Assembly: GCA_032718475.1 (NCBI GenBank)
Contig: JAUCBJ010000348.1
Span: 1-39,656, forward strand
Length of the DNA stretch: 39,656 bases
Source of the DNA: Nemertoderma westbladi
Lineage: Eukaryota; Xenacoelomorpha; Nemertodermatida; Nemertodermatidae
Direction: 5' to 3'
Shown here: positions 8,047 through 17,535 of the stretch, piece after piece
Position numbering within the stretch: position 1 is the first letter of the stretch
Layout of the letters: each line of letters starts with the position of its first letter
Made by a program: the position numbers and the translations under genes
Notes under the pieces: generated by a model
Told to the model about the DNA's origin: nothing
Seen by the model: only the letters and a program-made list of their open reading frames with translations
The model's database searches: none

Positions 8047-10905
8047 ATGTACCTGCAATGTGACGCCTCCTATCCCAAAATGGCTGTGAGGCGAAATGTG
8101 GTATCAAATGATGGCGTAGGATTGAATTATCAGTTTTCAAGAATGAAAATTATGTATTGGTGCTTAGATATGAATAATTGTATATCTAAATTACAAGAGA
8201 TCGAATATAAATTAACACTGTTCAACAAAAATTATACAACCTTGCTAACGTGTATTGTAGAACAAATCAATTCACTGTGGATCGCCAACATGACCAGGGA
8301 GGCAAAACTGAATAAATTACATAAAACAATGGAGATGATGTTCAAAAATCAAATTGATACATTACAGGAACATATTAATTGTTACCTATTTTCCACTTTT
8401 CCACCCAGTGAGCAGATAAACCACTTACAAACTTTATATGACCTAGGCAGTAAACTCGACATCTACATCGAAATATGGACAAGTGAAATTTTAGAGGAAG
8501 GGGCTGGTCTATACAGTTTTGATGGAAAATATTTTATTTTACCTGTAAAGAGTCTATCATCCATCGTCCAACATGAGCTGGACACGAACATTATGCAAGC
8601 GGAAGGACCAGCAGGCAGACCTCCCTATACCACTTCACCAGCCACAAACATTCCATATATGCTACAGCAAGAACATCAAACTCCCCAGTGCCACTCTATT
8701 CCAAACAAAAATATGACCATTATGCAAACACCAGAAATGCACCAAACCCATTATATGCAACCGGGATCGCTTCAATCTCAACATATACAACCGTGGGGGG
8801 CGGTACAAAGTCAAACATTCCACCAGCCACCATTATTTGAAGGCACTAAAGAAGCTGGACCATCTCAAAGGGACCATATGCATCTGGAATTTCTTCAAAC
8901 TCATCATATGCAACCGGGAGTGGAACAAAGTCCAACATTCCACCAGCTACCATTAATCACTGGTACTAAACAACCTGGACCATCTCAAATGGACCATATG
9001 CAACTGGAATTTCTTCAAACTCAACATATGCAACCGGGAGTGGAATATAGTCCAACATTCCACCAGCTACCATTAATCCCTGGCACTAAACAACCTGGAC
9101 CATCTCAAAGGGACCATATGCAACTGGAATTTCTTCAAACTCAACATATGCAACCGGAAGTGGAACTAAGACCAACATTCCACCAACTACCATTAATCCC
9201 TGGCACTAAACAACCTGGACCATCTCAAAGGGACCATATGCAACTGGAATTTCTCCAAACTCAACATATGCAACCGGAAGTGGAACTAAGACCAACATTC
9301 CACCAACTACCATTAATCCCTGGCACTAAACAACCTGGACCATCTCAAAGGGACCATATGCAACTGGAATTTCTTCAAACTCAACATATGCAACCGGGAG
9401 TGGAATATAGTCCAACATTCCACCAGCTACCATTAATCCCTGGCACTAAACAACCTGGACCATCTCAAAGGGACCATATGCAACTGGAATTTCTTCAAAC
9501 TCAACATATGCAACAGGGAGTGGAACAAAGTCAAACATACCACCAGCTACCATTAATACCTGGTACTATACAACCTCGAAATGATATTCAGCAATTGTCC
9601 GAAAAGTTTTCCAACAGTTTGTTATTAACTTCTTTGGAAGATCTTGGAAATGCAAGTCTAAAGCATACACAGGTTGACCGTAACGTACAGCAATTAGCAA
9701 CTACATTGGAAGAGGGGTGCATTTTGAAAGAGAACGAAACATACTCTGGTCGGTGTGTAGATGTTGATGTAGATGTTTTTGGACAAAAGGTGGGGTTTAT
9801 AAAACCTACAAATCTGAGTAAAACAATTGTACGTTGTCATACATCAAATCTCCATAGCAATGGATACCGGCTGAGTTTGAAGATTGACGATGATGTTATT
9901 TTTCAGTGCAAACCTAAATTGGATAGAAATATACCATATATAGCTGCTACATGGGTTAGTGTTCAAGGAAAGGATGCATGTTGCTCAGGTCGAATCTATG
10001 ATAAACCTATCCTAGAGGAGGACACAACTTATGAAGGTTTTTGTATATTCTATTCTGAAATAAATAGACATGGGTATATAACTCCAATAGATGAAAACAA
10101 AAAAGAACTTTGTGACTGCTACACTATATTCTTTAATCAAAATAAAATCCACATTAATAAGTATCGTTGGATGAGGAATATAAAAGGCACCCATTTTCTA
10201 TTCCAGTATAAATATAATACAAATGGAAAAAGATGTGCCACCTGTGTTACATTACCTGCTGATACCTCATGTGAGGTAGCTCGAAATATTAACATGTATC
10301 AAAATAATGCTACAGAAAATCACGCTCAAGGGACTATGAATGATGACATCCTAATGGAAGGTAAAACATACACCGGGCGAGTGCAATTAGTAGGTAGTGA
10401 TACTTACTGGTTTACTATACCGGAAATAAATGGGGTGGAACTTTGTGCATGTTTTGCTATGTTTACTGTACCTGGAAACATACATATTAATGGGCATCGG
10501 ATGACACTGGAGAACAATAAACCTGTTAAATTTTTGTTCAACACTAAAGATCGAAACAAAGCCTCAATAGTTACAGTGTCAGGGGACTTTAATTGTAGGG
10601 CTGCGCAGTTTGTCAATAAAGGCAGTGGTGAGGTTGCTAATACCTTATTGGATGTTACAAAAACATATAATGGTCTATTTCATCATCATTATACTGAATG
10701 CTATCCAGAACATTATGGAGTAATAATTCCGATAATTGATGAGAAAGAATTGTGTAATTGTTACAACATATATGTTCATTGCAAAAATACCAAACTTTAT
10801 AATGAGCTAGTAGAGGTGGACAATGAAAGGCATCCCGTTAACTTTCAGTTTCAATATGAAGAAGCGGGAAATGAAGGGGTTGCAACATGGATGAAATTTA
10901 TTTGA
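8047..10905 (+). CDS. Uncharacterised repeat protein with four cold-shock/OB-like domains
   Basis: Uninterrupted 952-codon ORF. An in-frame TAA 15 bp upstream makes the ATG at 8047 (context ACCATGT) the earliest start unless there is an upstream exon. Residues 1-180 look mainly helical, with Cys pairs and heptad-like spacing. Residues ~259-510 are six 40-residue repeats rich in Gln/Pro/His. From ~559 come four repeated units (559, 655, 768, 867), each starting I/L-L-x-E-x-x-TY-x-G, then G-[FYV]-I-x-P, L-C-x-C-Y/F, an Asn/His/Arg segment, V-x-F-x-F and a closing A-x-x-V. That order resembles cold-shock domains as in CSDE1/Lin28 (G-K-V, GFI, VF, V-x-F, A-x-V), which bind single-stranded RNA or DNA, but the aromatic RNP motifs are not clearly kept. 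Function is inference. No transposon motif is seen. It could be a host gene, a retrocopy (single exon) or element cargo. Confidence 0.7.
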   Translation: MYLQCDASYPKMAVRRNVVSNDGVGLNYQFSRMKIMYWCLDMNNCISKLQEIEYKLTLFNKNYTTLLTCIVEQINSLWIANMTREAKLNKLHKTMEMMFKNQIDTLQEHINCYLFSTFPPSEQINHLQTLYDLGSKLDIYIEIWTSEILEEGAGLYSFDGKYFILPVKSLSSIVQHELDTNIMQAEGPAGRPPYTTSPATNIPYMLQQEHQTPQCHSIPNKNMTIMQTPEMHQTHYMQPGSLQSQHIQPWGAVQSQTFHQPPLFEGTKEAGPSQRDHMHLEFLQTHHMQPGVEQSPTFHQLPLITGTKQPGPSQMDHMQLEFLQTQHMQPGVEYSPTFHQLPLIPGTKQPGPSQRDHMQLEFLQTQHMQPEVELRPTFHQLPLIPGTKQPGPSQRDHMQLEFLQTQHMQPEVELRPTFHQLPLIPGTKQPGPSQRDHMQLEFLQTQHMQPGVEYSPTFHQLPLIPGTKQPGPSQRDHMQLEFLQTQHMQQGVEQSQTYHQLPLIPGTIQPRNDIQQLSEKFSNSLLLTSLEDLGNASLKHTQVDRNVQQLATTLEEGCILKENETYSGRCVDVDVDVFGQKVGFIKPTNLSKTIVRCHTSNLHSNGYRLSLKIDDDVIFQCKPKLDRNIPYIAATWVSVQGKDACCSGRIYDKPILEEDTTYEGFCIFYSEINRHGYITPIDENKKELCDCYTIFFNQNKIHINKYRWMRNIKGTHFLFQYKYNTNGKRCATCVTLPADTSCEVARNINMYQNNATENHAQGTMNDDILMEGKTYTGRVQLVGSDTYWFTIPEINGVELCACFAMFTVPGNIHINGHRMTLENNKPVKFLFNTKDRNKASIVTVSGDFNCRAAQFVNKGSGEVANTLLDVTKTYNGLFHHHYTECYPEHYGVIIPIIDEKELCNCYNIYVHCKNTKLYNELVEVDNERHPVNFQFQYEEAGNEGVATWMKFI
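8821..9575 (+). repeat. 120-bp coding minisatellite (6 copies plus a partial)
   Basis: Full copies start at 8821, 8941, 9061, 9181, 9301 and 9421, with a partial at 9541, all exactly in phase at 120 bp (40 codons). Copies 4 and 5 are almost identical, indicating recent unequal exchange or slippage. A degenerate further unit lies at about 8740-8820. Confidence 0.95.
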
Positions 10906-11142
10906 TTAGATAATGATGTAACATTATATAATAAGAAATTCGGTAGTTTTTTACATCATCCACATTTTCATTATAATTATTTAATTATTAAGTATTAAGT
11001 AATAATTATTAAGTAATTTAATAATATTTAATTTTTTGGGATATTTTATGCACGACCTGAAACGAAACTTTAGTGCAATATTCTGGAGTCGTCAAGGGAA
11101 GGTGAAGGTTACAGTGACATGTTATTCAAACCAAAACAATAA
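10906..11142 (+). other. AT-rich 3' flank of the repeat-protein ORF
   Basis: Consists of TAATTATTAAG-type low complexity followed by unique sequence. It probably includes 3' UTR. Confidence 0.4.
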
Positions 11143-11187
11143 ACGAGAGTCAAAAGTACAGTACAGATTAATTTTTGCTGGGAATAA
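11137..11187 (+). terminator. Candidate polyadenylation signals
   Basis: AATAAA occurs at about 11138 (ACAATAAACG) and 11182 (GGGAATAAATG), 230-280 bp after the stop codon of the repeat-protein ORF. The second lies in the segment duplicated on both sides of the neighbouring retroelement. Confidence 0.35.
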
Positions 11188-11189
11188 AT
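11143..11189 (+). repeat. 47-bp target-site duplication, left copy
   Basis: Starts ACGAGAGTCAAAAGTACAG and ends GGGAATAAAT. It is identical to 15961-16007 in the same orientation. Confidence 0.8.
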
Positions 11190-11449
11190 GAAATAGTTAT
11201 ACTTAACGGTACAGTAATTCCCACCTAAACAACAATTTAATATCCTAATTGAAATAACAAAAAGCTTTTACAGTACTAAACTAATATATTACAGTACTAA
11301 AAGTTATATTTACTGTACAAATATGTTGCGGTAGCAGTACAAATCGCACGTAAATAATTATATTGGTAACACAATACAACAAATATGCACACTAGTTAAC
11401 AATTAATATTTAAAATGTTTTATAATGTGAAGCGGCGGTTGACGGTTGC

Positions 11450-13645
11450 CTAGTAATAGGCCAATGAGGGCAGCCCGGCACCATCCTCTAGACCCAGTCC
11501 GCTGCGCCAATTCACCCGGGATCCACAGAGGCAGTGGGAAGCCTCGCGGATAATGGTGAGTTGGATTCGGGTCCGGACCCAGCCCATTATCACACTGTGG
11601 GGTTTCCCCCACACGCGATGCAGCCTCTCCGCAAAGGTCCGGAGCAGTTTGTTGGCCTGTGGAGCAATGATCCCATCACACGAGGCGACAAACGGGGAGA
11701 AGTTGCCACGACGATCACAAACGGCATCGGCATAGATCCGCTTCTTAGCATCCTCGGCAGACTCGAGAACACTCATTGGGGCGCAGCTTGAGTAAGACCC
11801 GGCGTCAAGGTTCATTACCTTTATATCAATCAATGCCTGGGTCTGACTCTCAAACACGCCCCGAATCCCGATGTTGCACCGTAGCCCCGCCTTGTCCTCA
11901 ATCCCCGCCTGTTCCCGGATGATGGGTTCCAACACCACATTACGTGGGCCGAACGCCTGGGCCGCGATGTCCCCCACGAGGTCGCACAGCTCATTATGCC
12001 GCTGTATTACGAGGCCACCTTTCTTACAATTTAACCCATGGTTAATGTCGAAGGCGGCTCCGCATCCATCACAGTGGCTTGGAACCGATGCTAAGGGACA
12101 GCCATATCGGATGGCCAGCGCGTCCCTGAACTCCTGGGGCGAAAGATCCAGCTGGTGTTCCGATATTGGGAGGGAGGAGATCCACCCACCCGAGTGGTAG
12201 TCCGCAGCGCGCTGGATAGCCATTCGCCAGTCTTCAGGCATCTCCTCCACCACTTCCTTATACTGGCCTTCCTCGCGGGCCAGCTGTTCTACCCGCCCAG
12301 CCTTCCTCGCATATTGGAGGCATTCTAGATGTCCCGCCAAAGAGAATTTGTCATCGCCCAGGATTCCCCGCGATAGGGCACGAGTTCCACTTTGTGACAC
12401 CCTATAGGAAACGGCGGCCTCTGCGACAGGGTTGTGTAGGCCCAGGCCGCCAGTGCGAGGGGACAGGGCGAACAAGCTATGTTCCTTCATTGACACATCT
12501 CCATTGAGAACGGCTGGGAGGAATTTCTCCACGATGGCGCACTCCAGGTCCTCCAACTCAAGGCTACAGTTAGGCGTTACGTGCTGGAGATATGCCCATT
12601 CTCTTTGCAGAGAATATGCCATCGCTGTGAATGCAGCCTGCGGCTGGGCCTCAGCCATCTCAGACAGTTTATCGACAGAAGCGACCCATGCTGCTACCTT
12701 TGCCCCTACAAACGTCTTCTGGTCGTCCGTCCCACCAATAAACCCCCCGAGGAAGCAGTGTCCTGTTACGATGTTGATGGGGTGACCCGCGAAAACCCTG
12801 TTGGCCTCTTCCAGAAAGGCTTCATCAACTACAAGGAAGCATTTCGTAGGCTCTGGGTAGTAGCCGAGTGTGGGGCCGTGATGCTGCAGCAGGAGGAACC
12901 ATTCAAGAACATATTCGAGCTTTCCTGCTGCCGCGGAGTCGTCGGCATACCAGTTCTGGCGAGTCTTGGTGCTTCTTAGACGATGAATAAGAGGGAGTGC
13001 ACCCGACGCGTAGAACAGCATTGCTAATGGGTCACCCTGCGTGGCCCCTTCCTCGCTGAACAGCACTTCCTCTGTTCCGCGGACTATGAAGATGCTGCGA
13101 CCCCGGTAGCTGTTGAACAAGAACAGTGAACACCGGGGCCACAGTTGGCGGACGTTCCACAGAGCTGCCGTTCTGTTTAGTGCATTGAATGCATTTGATG
13201 CATCAACCAGGAGAACACCCCACCCATCATCGCGCCTGTCCTCAAATATTCCCGCCATCGAGTGGATACCCGCCTCAGCACCCACAGAGGTGCTGGCCGA
13301 CAACTGCTCCGCTCCGCATGAGTTGGTTTTGTCGTCCCCGGTCGCCTCTGCCATGGCAAGGCCAATGATCCGTCGCAGGCACTCCCCAATTCCTATTGGC
13401 CAAACACCAGGACATTTATCCAGGACAATGAGCCGTCCTGATTGTAATGTGCGAATCGACTCCCACGGGACTACTGAGTTTGCAATGGAGCGGGCAATAC
13501 TGGCTATTGCATCCCGGAGGCGCTCGCTATGGGCTCCATAGCTGAGGAGGTAATTGAGCCACCTGTTAGAGTCTGATCCTGCTGGACCAGAGCCTCTGTG
13601 TAGTTTACGGGCAGCGGATTCGATGTGTGACACTGTGATATCCAC
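11450..13645 (-). CDS. Reverse transcriptase / restriction-like endonuclease (ORF2-type)
   Basis: 731 codons open; the first codon is GTG and the frame stays open upstream to a TAG near 13687, so the start is not genuine. RT motifs: VLLVDASNAFNALNR (motif A, catalytic Asp ~148), EEGATQGDPLAM (motif B, ~198-208), WYADD (motif C, ~232-236) and GPTLGYYPEPTK (motif D). The C-terminal half has C-x2-C-x7-H-x3-C (525, 528, 536, 540; CDGCGAAFDINHGLNC), RHNE (549-552), Glu573, Arg589 and IDIKV (Asp607, Lys609), matching the zinc finger plus PD-(D/E)XK nuclease arrangement of R2-like elements. The enzyme nicks target DNA and copies element RNA onto it. All RT catalytic Asp residues are intact over this ORF. 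Confidence 0.75.
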   Translation of the reverse strand: MDITVSHIESAARKLHRGSGPAGSDSNRWLNYLLSYGAHSERLRDAIASIARSIANSVVPWESIRTLQSGRLIVLDKCPGVWPIGIGECLRRIIGLAMAEATGDDKTNSCGAEQLSASTSVGAEAGIHSMAGIFEDRRDDGWGVLLVDASNAFNALNRTAALWNVRQLWPRCSLFLFNSYRGRSIFIVRGTEEVLFSEEGATQGDPLAMLFYASGALPLIHRLRSTKTRQNWYADDSAAAGKLEYVLEWFLLLQHHGPTLGYYPEPTKCFLVVDEAFLEEANRVFAGHPINIVTGHCFLGGFIGGTDDQKTFVGAKVAAWVASVDKLSEMAEAQPQAAFTAMAYSLQREWAYLQHVTPNCSLELEDLECAIVEKFLPAVLNGDVSMKEHSLFALSPRTGGLGLHNPVAEAAVSYRVSQSGTRALSRGILGDDKFSLAGHLECLQYARKAGRVEQLAREEGQYKEVVEEMPEDWRMAIQRAADYHSGGWISSLPISEHQLDLSPQEFRDALAIRYGCPLASVPSHCDGCGAAFDINHGLNCKKGGLVIQRHNELCDLVGDIAAQAFGPRNVVLEPIIREQAGIEDKAGLRCNIGIRGVFESQTQALIDIKVMNLDAGSYSSCAPMSVLESAEDAKKRIYADAVCDRRGNFSPFVASCDGIIAPQANKLLRTFAERLHRVWGKPHSVIMGWVRTRIQLTIIREASHCLCGSRVNWRSGLGLEDGAGLPSLAYY

Positions 13646-14320
13646 ATCAACCCTGAGTGGAAAGTCTTCCTCGGGTTGTAGTAGTGCCTACGGTGGGGGT
13701 GGTGCCGCTGAGGGATGCTTAGCTGGGAGAACGTCCAAAACCCGCGGGTTACTTCCTCCTGATTGGATCTCGTCATTGGGGTCGAGAACCCCACCGGATT
13801 CTCACCCCATCACCCATCTGACTGCGCTTCTAACCTTTCCCTCCAGCATGAGCCGAGTGAAAATACAGATGGTGTGTTCCTTTTCCTCCCCTGTTGGTCA
13901 ACACCTCCTGGTACCCCGCTTGCCAGTTGAAAATTTTAAGGAGCATCATTCGGTCTCAACAAGCAGTGTCTCTAGGTGTCCAGAGCGCCATAGCTCGACG
14001 CGTCTGGTGAGGAGTTGGCGAATATCGGCTGCTTTAATAACCTTGGGGTCCCTGTGGAGAAGCAGTGAGTCAGCGAGGAGGATGCGCTCCGAACGAGCAT
14101 TGGCAATGTTGTGAGTCAGTCCAGAGACAAAAGCAGCGGCCTCACCCGAGAGGAGGGAGACAACGTCCCTGCCCACAGCACCCCCGGGCAGCCTGTATTT
14201 TGAGCCGCATAGCTGAGTCGCCCGTCTCCACTGGTGGAGAAGTTCGTCTGGCCATGCCCCCTTACAAACTAGAGGAACTCCATATGCATGGTTCATCAAC
14301 CCTTCCGGGTCTGAGTTGCA
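13646..14320 (-). pseudogene. Conserved linker region of the same retroelement protein, with stops
   Basis: Same frame as the RT ORF up to about 14312, and similar to copy 1 (HQWRRATQL, YRLPGGA, NARSER, LLHRDPKV, FTRLMLEGKVRSAVRWV). Breaks: TGA at 13946-13948, a TGA just after RWVMG near 13803 and a TAG near 13687. A frameshift at about 14312 separates it from the repeat-rich N-terminus. With these breaks, copy 2 cannot make one full protein. Confidence 0.65.
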
Positions 14321-14379
14321 GTGTCCCTCTGCAATGGGGTCCAGAACGCTGCAAACGTGGAGGTGCCACCCTTGAACTG

Positions 14380-14795
14380 ACCTGCTCCAACCCTGGACTG
14401 ACCTGCTCTACCCCCAGACTGACCTGCTCCAGTCCCGGACTGACCGGCTCCAGCCACCCCGGACTGACCTGCTCCAACCCCAGACTGAACAGTTCCAACC
14501 CTGGACAGTACTGCTCCAACCCCGGACTGTACTGCTCCAACCCCGGACTGACCTGCTCCAACCTCGGACTGGCCTACTCCAACCCCGGACTGACCTGCTC
14601 CAGCCCTGGACTGAACAGCTCCACCCCCGGACTAACCTGCTCCAGCCCCGGATGGACCTGCTCCAACCCTGGACTGACCGGCTCCAGCCACCCCGGACTG
14701 ACCTGCTTCAACCCCGGACTGAACAGCTCCATCCCCGGACTGGCCTGCTCCAGCCCCAGACTGTACTGCTCCAACCCCGGACTGACATGCCGTCG
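14380..14795 (-). repeat. 21-bp coding minisatellite, type 1
   Basis: About 19 units of 21 bp (plus-strand form ACTGACCTGCTCCAACCCCGG), two of them extended to 24 bp. As multiples of three they preserve the frame; on the minus strand they encode heptads such as GQSGVGA or, in another frame, PGLEQVS. Confidence 0.95.
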
Positions 14796-14829
14796 CTGCT
14801 GTAGGCCCCACACCCGATACAGACTGGGG

Positions 14830-15390
14830 GAAACATGATATGGACTGGGGGGCAACCATTCCAGATTGTGGGACACATAACACAGACTGGTGGGCATCCG
14901 ACACAGACTGGGGGGCACCCAACTGTGAGGAACCCGACACAGACAGGGAGACACCTGACACATACAAGGGTTCATCCGACTCAGACTGGGTGGCATCACT
15001 CAACATGGACTGATGGACATCAGGCAAAGACAGAGGGACACACAATGTGGATTGGGCGGCACGCGACACATACTGGGGGGCACTTGTCACATACTGGGGG
15101 GCACCCAACATATACTGGGGGGCACCCGACGCATACTGAGGGGCACCCGACACGTACTGGGGGGCACCCGAAACGTACTGGGGGGCACCCGACACATACT
15201 GGGGGGCGTCCGACACATACTGGGTGGCACCCAGCTGGCTGGAACCCGATATAGATAGGGGAGCACCCGATACGGGTAGGGGGAAGCACGACATGAATTG
15301 GGGGGCAACCAATATGGGCTGGGGAGCACCTGACTCAGACAGGGGGAGCCTGGCACAGACTGGGAGACGCCCGGTTCAGATATGGGGACA
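14830..15390 (-). repeat. 21-bp coding minisatellite, type 2
   Basis: Units of 21 bp (plus-strand form GGGGGGCACCCGACACATACT), most regular at 15060-15230. On the minus strand they encode QYVSGAP heptads. The shared 21-bp period and positions of Gln/Ser/Gly suggest common origin with type 1. Confidence 0.9.
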
Positions 15391-15960
15391 CCCATTGCAG
15401 ACTGCGGAGAGCCCGACACGGATTCCATGAGGTAGTTGAGTTCATCCAGAGTTGAGTTTATTTGTGGTGTCTCACTTGGTGCCTGGACCCTGCCCTTTTT
15501 CGTTGTTGTAGCCTGGCTCATCCACGGCGAGTTGGTTAACATGTAGTCAAGTATGCCATGGCCCACAGACCCGCTGTAACCGGGAGGCATCGCGATGGGA
15601 ACGGATTCTGAGGCTGTGTGAAAAGGGGTCGCTGTCCTATTGGGCAGCTGAAACGACAGCTGGGAGATGAAGCCAGGGTTATATCATGGTCTACCAGGGT
15701 CTCGTCGCCATATTCTCCTGATGATGATATGGCAGTCGGTTGGGATGCACTGCTGATTTTGGAAGGCGATATATCGCGCAAAGTTTCGGAGAGGACTGGC
15801 TGCGAACTGACATCTCCCAGACAGAGAGAGAGAGAAGGATCGAGCAAACTTGCTATTAGACCAGACACAGGCAGAATTGTATTAGGCAAGTTAGAACTCG
15901 TACAGTCCCGTCAGTACAATCAGTGATGAAATTGAAATTGAAACCAAAGTAAAGTACAGT

Positions 15961-16007
15961 ACGAGAGTCAAAAGTACAGTACAGATTAATTTTTGCTGGG
16001 AATAAAT
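15961..16007 (+). repeat. 47-bp target-site duplication, right copy
   Basis: Identical to 11143-11189 and abuts the presumed 5' end of the retroelement. Confidence 0.8.
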
Positions 16008-17129
16008 AGATTTACGGTAAGAAATAGCTTTGCTGTAAAATATGAGAGAGTAGGGAAGGTGAAATTTGATGTTGAAATGCACTTAAGAATGATTTGATTA
16101 GATAATTGGACAGATATAGGCCCAGTTGTAATTTCATTTTCATAAATAAATTTCATTGTGATAAATATTTAATATGTGTCATGTGATTCTTTAAGGCAAA
16201 TAATATATGGTAACAGTGTTTGTCCCACAACATTTCACCTAAATTAAGAATATGTTCCGATTTTGAACCTGACTGTAGTGCTTTGGCAACTGGCCTAATA
16301 ACAATCGTCGTTGCTAAGCTAAGATAGCCGTTGCTATGATAAAAGTTATCATTGTTTGTTTTGCAAAATATGCCATTGCTACGGATATCTTGTTACTATT
16401 TTATAAAATTGGCAATTGTATGAAAAAAAATTCGCAAATGCAAAATAATGTTAATACTGTAAAAACCCAATGTTCTTATGAAAAACCCCGGTTGCTATGA
16501 TAAAATTTCGTTACTAAGAACATTAAAGACAATTCAAATATATTTTTGTAATGTTTAAAACACTGAAGGTGCAATATACATAAATGTGGCCGAACCAGAG
16601 TCATTATTATTTGTAAAAAATAAAGTTTCTCAAAACCCAACATATGATATTCTGAAAGCTCAGAGTCTGTAGAATTCAGTGAGAGTATTGCCAACCTTAA
16701 ATATGATCTGTAAAAAATTATACTGCTTGTCCCTTCATGTCCACTTCCTGTAACCATTATTTTAATACATATTTTAGGATAATTGGTTATAGGCATGGGA
16801 CATTTGTCTTCCTGGAACCTTCCATGTAAATGTAATGAGAGCCGGGAACAGGTGGTTACATGCGGGGGGACGTTTTACGGTACGACTGACACTGCCAAAC
16901 ACACATTAAATGCAGCGTATGAACTTTATGCATCAAATGAAAGCATTTTCAAGGACAATTTCAAAACTTTATTATTTTACCGAGGTACCAAATTATATGC
17001 GATTCTATTAGCTTTAACGTTGGTTACAGGAGGGGATAGTACATGGTTTTCCCTCCAGATCTGAGGCTTTTCAAACCCACATATCTTTTAAAGTTTTCGA
17101 TGAATTTGTATAATTGTTTTTGTGTGTTA
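16008..17129. other. Non-coding AT-rich region with TTGCTATG-type words
   Basis: No credible gene. At 16300-16510 several GTTGCTATGATAA-like words recur, related to the repeat family at 26160-26480. The ORF at 16783-17064 has no recognisable features. Confidence 0.4.
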
Positions 17130-17518
17130 CAGCTGAATAATTACAGATTCTTAAACAAAAATGTCAAGGTGTGCCTGTATCCACAATTGCCGTTATTCAA
17201 CTTTTGCCATTCGGAGACATTTTAAATTCACTTTCGGAAACATTACAGGAGGTCATATTTTGCTAGTTTCCATGGTTACATGGCAACTGCCAATCCATTT
17301 TTAAGGCGCCACCATTACAAATATAGAGGGTTTTATTGACAATATAATTTGAATGTTTCATGATTTTATCACATGGGGAACACGTTGTATTTGGCAATGG
17401 TTTAGAAAACTATTGATATGTGAAAATTTGATTTGCCTTAAAAACGACATTTGAAAACGTATATCGAACAGTTGCCATGGTAACTGGATTCTAAAATCTA
17501 CCTCAAAGGATTATCTGA
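17130..17518 (+). repeat. Interspersed repeat with two X-box-like palindromes, copy 1
   Basis: Matches 25066-25163 (first ~95 bp) and 26525-26818 (last ~280 bp) with moderate divergence. Carries GTTACATGGCAAC (17275-17287) and GTTGCCATGGTAAC (17471-17484). Non-coding; the family is not identified. Confidence 0.8.
17471..17484. promoter_or_regulatory. Perfect X-box palindrome (possible RFX site)
   Basis: GTTGCCATGGTAAC equals the palindromic consensus bound by RFX transcription factors. It lies in a repeat, so binding in vivo is unproven. Confidence 0.35.
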
Positions 17519-17535
17519 TGTCGGTTTAGGGTTCA

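Larger units (their letters stand above)
14321..15590 (-). pseudogene. Repeat-rich N-terminal region of the retroelement protein
   Basis: Open in overlapping frames. The most likely original path is a non-repetitive start (15590 to ~15330, with Ser/Pro/Thr-rich sequence), then, after a frame change near 15330, heptads of type QYVSGAP (15312 to ~14870) and of type GQSGVGA (to ~14380), joining the linker through FKGGTSTF. The 15312-14632 frame is open for 226 codons. The Cys-rich domain of copy 1 is not present here, so the two copies differ in N-terminal domain. Confidence 0.5.
11190..15960 (-). mobile_element. Retroelement with RT and restriction-like endonuclease, copy 2
   Basis: A 4.77-kb unit bounded by a 47-bp direct repeat. 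On the minus strand, the 5' end is at 15960, followed by a repeat-rich N-terminal coding region (15590-13950), a conserved linker, RT, a zinc motif and a PD-(D/E)XK-like nuclease (13645-11450), and a ~260-bp 3' UTR. No LTRs and no clear poly(A) tail. The domain order RT then CCHC then restriction-like endonuclease is that of the early-branching non-LTR retrotransposons (R2, R4, NeSL, CRE, Hero groups). Clade within that group not determined. Confidence 0.7.

Noticed and set aside
14835-15254. Plus-strand ORF with Gly/His/Thr repeats
   Set aside because: It is the complement of the minisatellite in the minus-strand retroelement; any frame of a 21-bp repeat stays open.
14380-15390. CRISPR-like array
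   Set aside because: Units are contiguous 21-bp repeats without unique spacers, in a coding frame of a eukaryotic retroelement.
10893-16107. Further shared words outside the 47-bp repeats (TTTGATTAGATAAT, AGGGAAGGTGAA)
   Set aside because: They occur in a different order on the two sides, so they do not extend the duplication and may be chance.
16783-17064. 93-codon ORF
   Set aside because: No recognisable motif, AT-rich repeat surroundings, no supporting signal.
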